7,454 bases of DNA from an uncultured Alphaproteobacteria bacterium (lineage in GTDB: Bacteria > Pseudomonadota > Alphaproteobacteria > Caulobacterales > Caulobacteraceae), in the NCBI GenBank assembly GCA_903933475.1, contig CAIZKE010000283.1, positions 1 through 7,454 of the forward strand. The letters are read 5' to 3'. Shown here one piece after another: positions 6,169-7,454 of this stretch (its first letter is position 1; each line of letters begins with the position of its first letter). The notes below the pieces were generated by a model. That model was given only the letters and a program-made list of their open reading frames with translations. It did no database searches and was not told the origin of the DNA. Position numbers and translations under genes: made by a program.

Positions 6169-7245
6169 TTGAAGCGCATCGTCCTGGTCCTTGTCGGCCT
6201 TCTTGTCCTCGCCCTTGCCGGCGCCTGGTTCCTGAGGGGAGAGATCGCCCTGCGGGCCATGGCCCGCGCAATGGATCGCAACCTCGCCGCCTCTCCCGCA
6301 GACGGACTGCCGGACGGCCTGCACGTCGCCCTTTGCGGGTCGGGTTCGCCCATGCCAGACCCCACTCGGGCCGGTCCCTGCACGGCCGTCCTGGCGGGAG
6401 AGCGGCTTTTCGTCTTTGACTCCGGCGCTGGCTCGGTGCGGAACCTGACCCTGATGGGGATGGCCCCGGCGAGGATCGAACGGGTCTTCCTGACCCACTT
6501 CCATTCGGACCATATCGACGGGCTGGGCGAACTGATGATGCAGCACTGGGCGGGCGGCGGCGCAAAGGCCCCCGTGCCCGTGCATGGGCCGACCGGGGTC
6601 GAGACCGTGGTCGCAGGACTGATGACCGCTTATGGCCTGGACCGGGGATACCGGATCGCCCACCACGGGGAAGCGGTCGTCCCCCCCTCAGGCTTCGGCG
6701 GCGAGGCCCGGCCCTTCGCGATCGGGGCGAGCCCGGCGCAGGTCACACTGGTCGATGAGCCGGATCTGAAGATCCGGGCCTTCAGCGTCGATCACACGCC
6801 AGTAGCCCCGGCTGTCGGCTACATCGTGGAGTACAAGGGTCGCCGGGTGGTCATCAGCGGCGACACCGACATCACCGCCAGCGTCGAGCAGGCGGCGCGG
6901 AACGCGGACCTTCTGGTCCACGAAGCGCTCTCCCTTCGCCTCGTCGGCCTGCAGAAGGCCGCAGCGGAGCGGACCGGTCGCACCAACCTGGTGAAGATCT
7001 TCGCCGACATTACCGACTATCACGCCGACCCTGAGGCCATCGCCGCCCTCGCCGGAAGAGCGAAGGTCCGCTACCTGCTCCTGACCCACATCGTCCCGCC
7101 CCTTCCCCTCCGGGCGCTGGAGGGGCCCTTCCTGGGCGACAGCCGGAAGATCTTTGACGGTCCGGTCCGCGTCGGCCGGGATGGCGACATGATCTCCCTG
7201 CCCGCGGGGTCCACGGACATCCGCCACACCAACCGCCTTCGCTGA
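6169..7245 (+). CDS. Membrane-anchored metallo-beta-lactamase-fold hydrolase (AtsA/RNase Z-like)
   Basis: With the TTG start this is a 358-residue protein (383 if ATG 6094 is used). Residues 2-22 are basic then strongly hydrophobic, an uncleaved signal anchor, so the catalytic domain is probably periplasmic. The two-metal site is complete: T-H110-F-H112-S-D114-H115 (HxHxDH), His209 before the PAVGY segment, Asp232 in SGDTD, and His307 in LLLTH. The auxiliary H251-E252 and Y284-H285 motifs, found in arylsulfatase AtsA and RNase Z relatives, are also present. Only 23 residues separate His209 from Asp232, leaving no room for the RNase Z exosite arm, so tRNA 3' processing is unlikely and hydrolysis of a small ester or phosphodiester is more plausible. 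The substrate is unknown. It is divergent from the dehalogenase gene and 14 bases upstream of a GST-like gene. Confidence 0.88.
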   Translation: MKRIVLVLVGLLVLALAGAWFLRGEIALRAMARAMDRNLAASPADGLPDGLHVALCGSGSPMPDPTRAGPCTAVLAGERLFVFDSGAGSVRNLTLMGMAPARIERVFLTHFHSDHIDGLGELMMQHWAGGGAKAPVPVHGPTGVETVVAGLMTAYGLDRGYRIAHHGEAVVPPSGFGGEARPFAIGASPAQVTLVDEPDLKIRAFSVDHTPVAPAVGYIVEYKGRRVVISGDTDITASVEQAARNADLLVHEALSLRLVGLQKAAAERTGRTNLVKIFADITDYHADPEAIAALAGRAKVRYLLLTHIVPPLPLRALEGPFLGDSRKIFDGPVRVGRDGDMISLPAGSTDIRHTNRLR

Positions 7246-7259
7246 CCAGGAGCCCCGCC

Positions 7260-7454
7260 ATGACCGAGCCCGTAGCCCTCTCCGGCGCCCCCGGATCGCC
7301 CTATACGCGCAAGATGCTCGCGGTCCTGCGCTACCGGAGGATCCCGTACCGCTACCTGGTTGTCTCAAACTCGGCCCTGGAGGCCCTCCCGAGGGCCAAG
7401 GTGCCTCTGCTGCCGACCTTCTACCTGCCGGGCGCAGACGGTGCACTGGAGGCC
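7260..7454 (+). CDS. Glutathione S-transferase-like protein (N-terminal part)
   Basis: These are the first 65 codons of a gene running off the right edge. AGGAG at 7248-7252, 7 bases before ATG 7260, supports the start. The peptide begins with a short strand and then GSPYTRKMLAVLRYRRIPYR (12-31), the first strand-turn-helix of a thioredoxin-fold GST N-terminal domain. Ser13 or Tyr15 stands near the usual glutathione-contact position. AKVPLLPTFYLP (46-57) carries the Val-Pro of the cis-proline loop. The alpha-helical C-terminal domain is outside the window. GSTs conjugate glutathione to electrophiles or dehalogenate them, but many bacterial homologues have no known substrate. It follows the metallo-hydrolase by 14 bases and is probably co-transcribed with it. 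Confidence 0.8.
   Translation, partial: MTEPVALSGAPGSPYTRKMLAVLRYRRIPYRYLVVSNSALEALPRAKVPLLPTFYLPGADGALEA

Noticed and set aside
1..7454. CRISPR arrays, tRNA or rRNA genes, insertion sequences, phage or toxin-antitoxin genes
   Set aside because: No repeat-spacer pattern, cloverleaf, transposase, flanking inverted repeats or recognisable toxin/antitoxin product was found by eye on either strand.

Overview
The window is a dense, GC-rich (roughly two-thirds G+C) bacterial segment with short intergenic gaps, GTG and TTG starts, overlapping start/stop codons and Shine-Dalgarno-type ribosome sites. The gene types (MacB-type exporter, OppA-like lipoprotein, SDR, crotonase, haloalkane dehalogenase, DUF1330, AtsA/RNase Z-like metallo-beta-lactamase protein, GST) and the codon style fit an alphaproteobacterium, possibly Caulobacterales such as Phenylobacterium or Caulobacter. 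That placement is inference from style and was not tested by a search.

Layout: (1) 1-2982, plus strand: the 3' end of an ABC ATPase, its MacB/FtsX-type permease (4-base overlap), then after 14 bases an OppA-like dipeptide/oligopeptide-binding lipoprotein. (2) 3039-4687, plus strand: a classical SDR oxidoreductase followed after 20 bases by an atypical crotonase whose visible acid/base residue matches the delta3,delta2-enoyl-CoA isomerase type rather than enoyl-CoA hydratase. (3) 4688-6030, minus strand: a two-gene unit with a subfamily-I haloalkane dehalogenase first and a DUF1330 protein 20 bases downstream. It converges on the crotonase so tightly that both stop codons lie in one TGATCA. 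(4) 6031-6168: the only sizeable non-coding stretch, a divergent control region with a 23-bp dyad and promoter-like hexamers facing both ways. (5) 6169-7454, plus strand: a membrane-anchored metallo-beta-lactamase-fold hydrolase and the N-terminal 65 codons of a glutathione S-transferase-like protein, 14 bases apart.

How the genes may work together: the first block is export or envelope transport. The SDR and crotonase look like a small acyl-CoA or alcohol/ketone catabolic pair. The dehalogenase/DUF1330 unit and the divergent MBL/GST unit probably share one control region, so a coordinated response to haloalkane-like or other electrophilic compounds is possible, but this rests only on gene order. 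No RNA genes, CRISPR arrays, insertion sequences or frameshifted genes were seen. No clearly new system is evident. The points most worth following are the divergent operator-like dyad, the catalytic-residue swap in the crotonase, and the dehalogenase/DUF1330 pairing.
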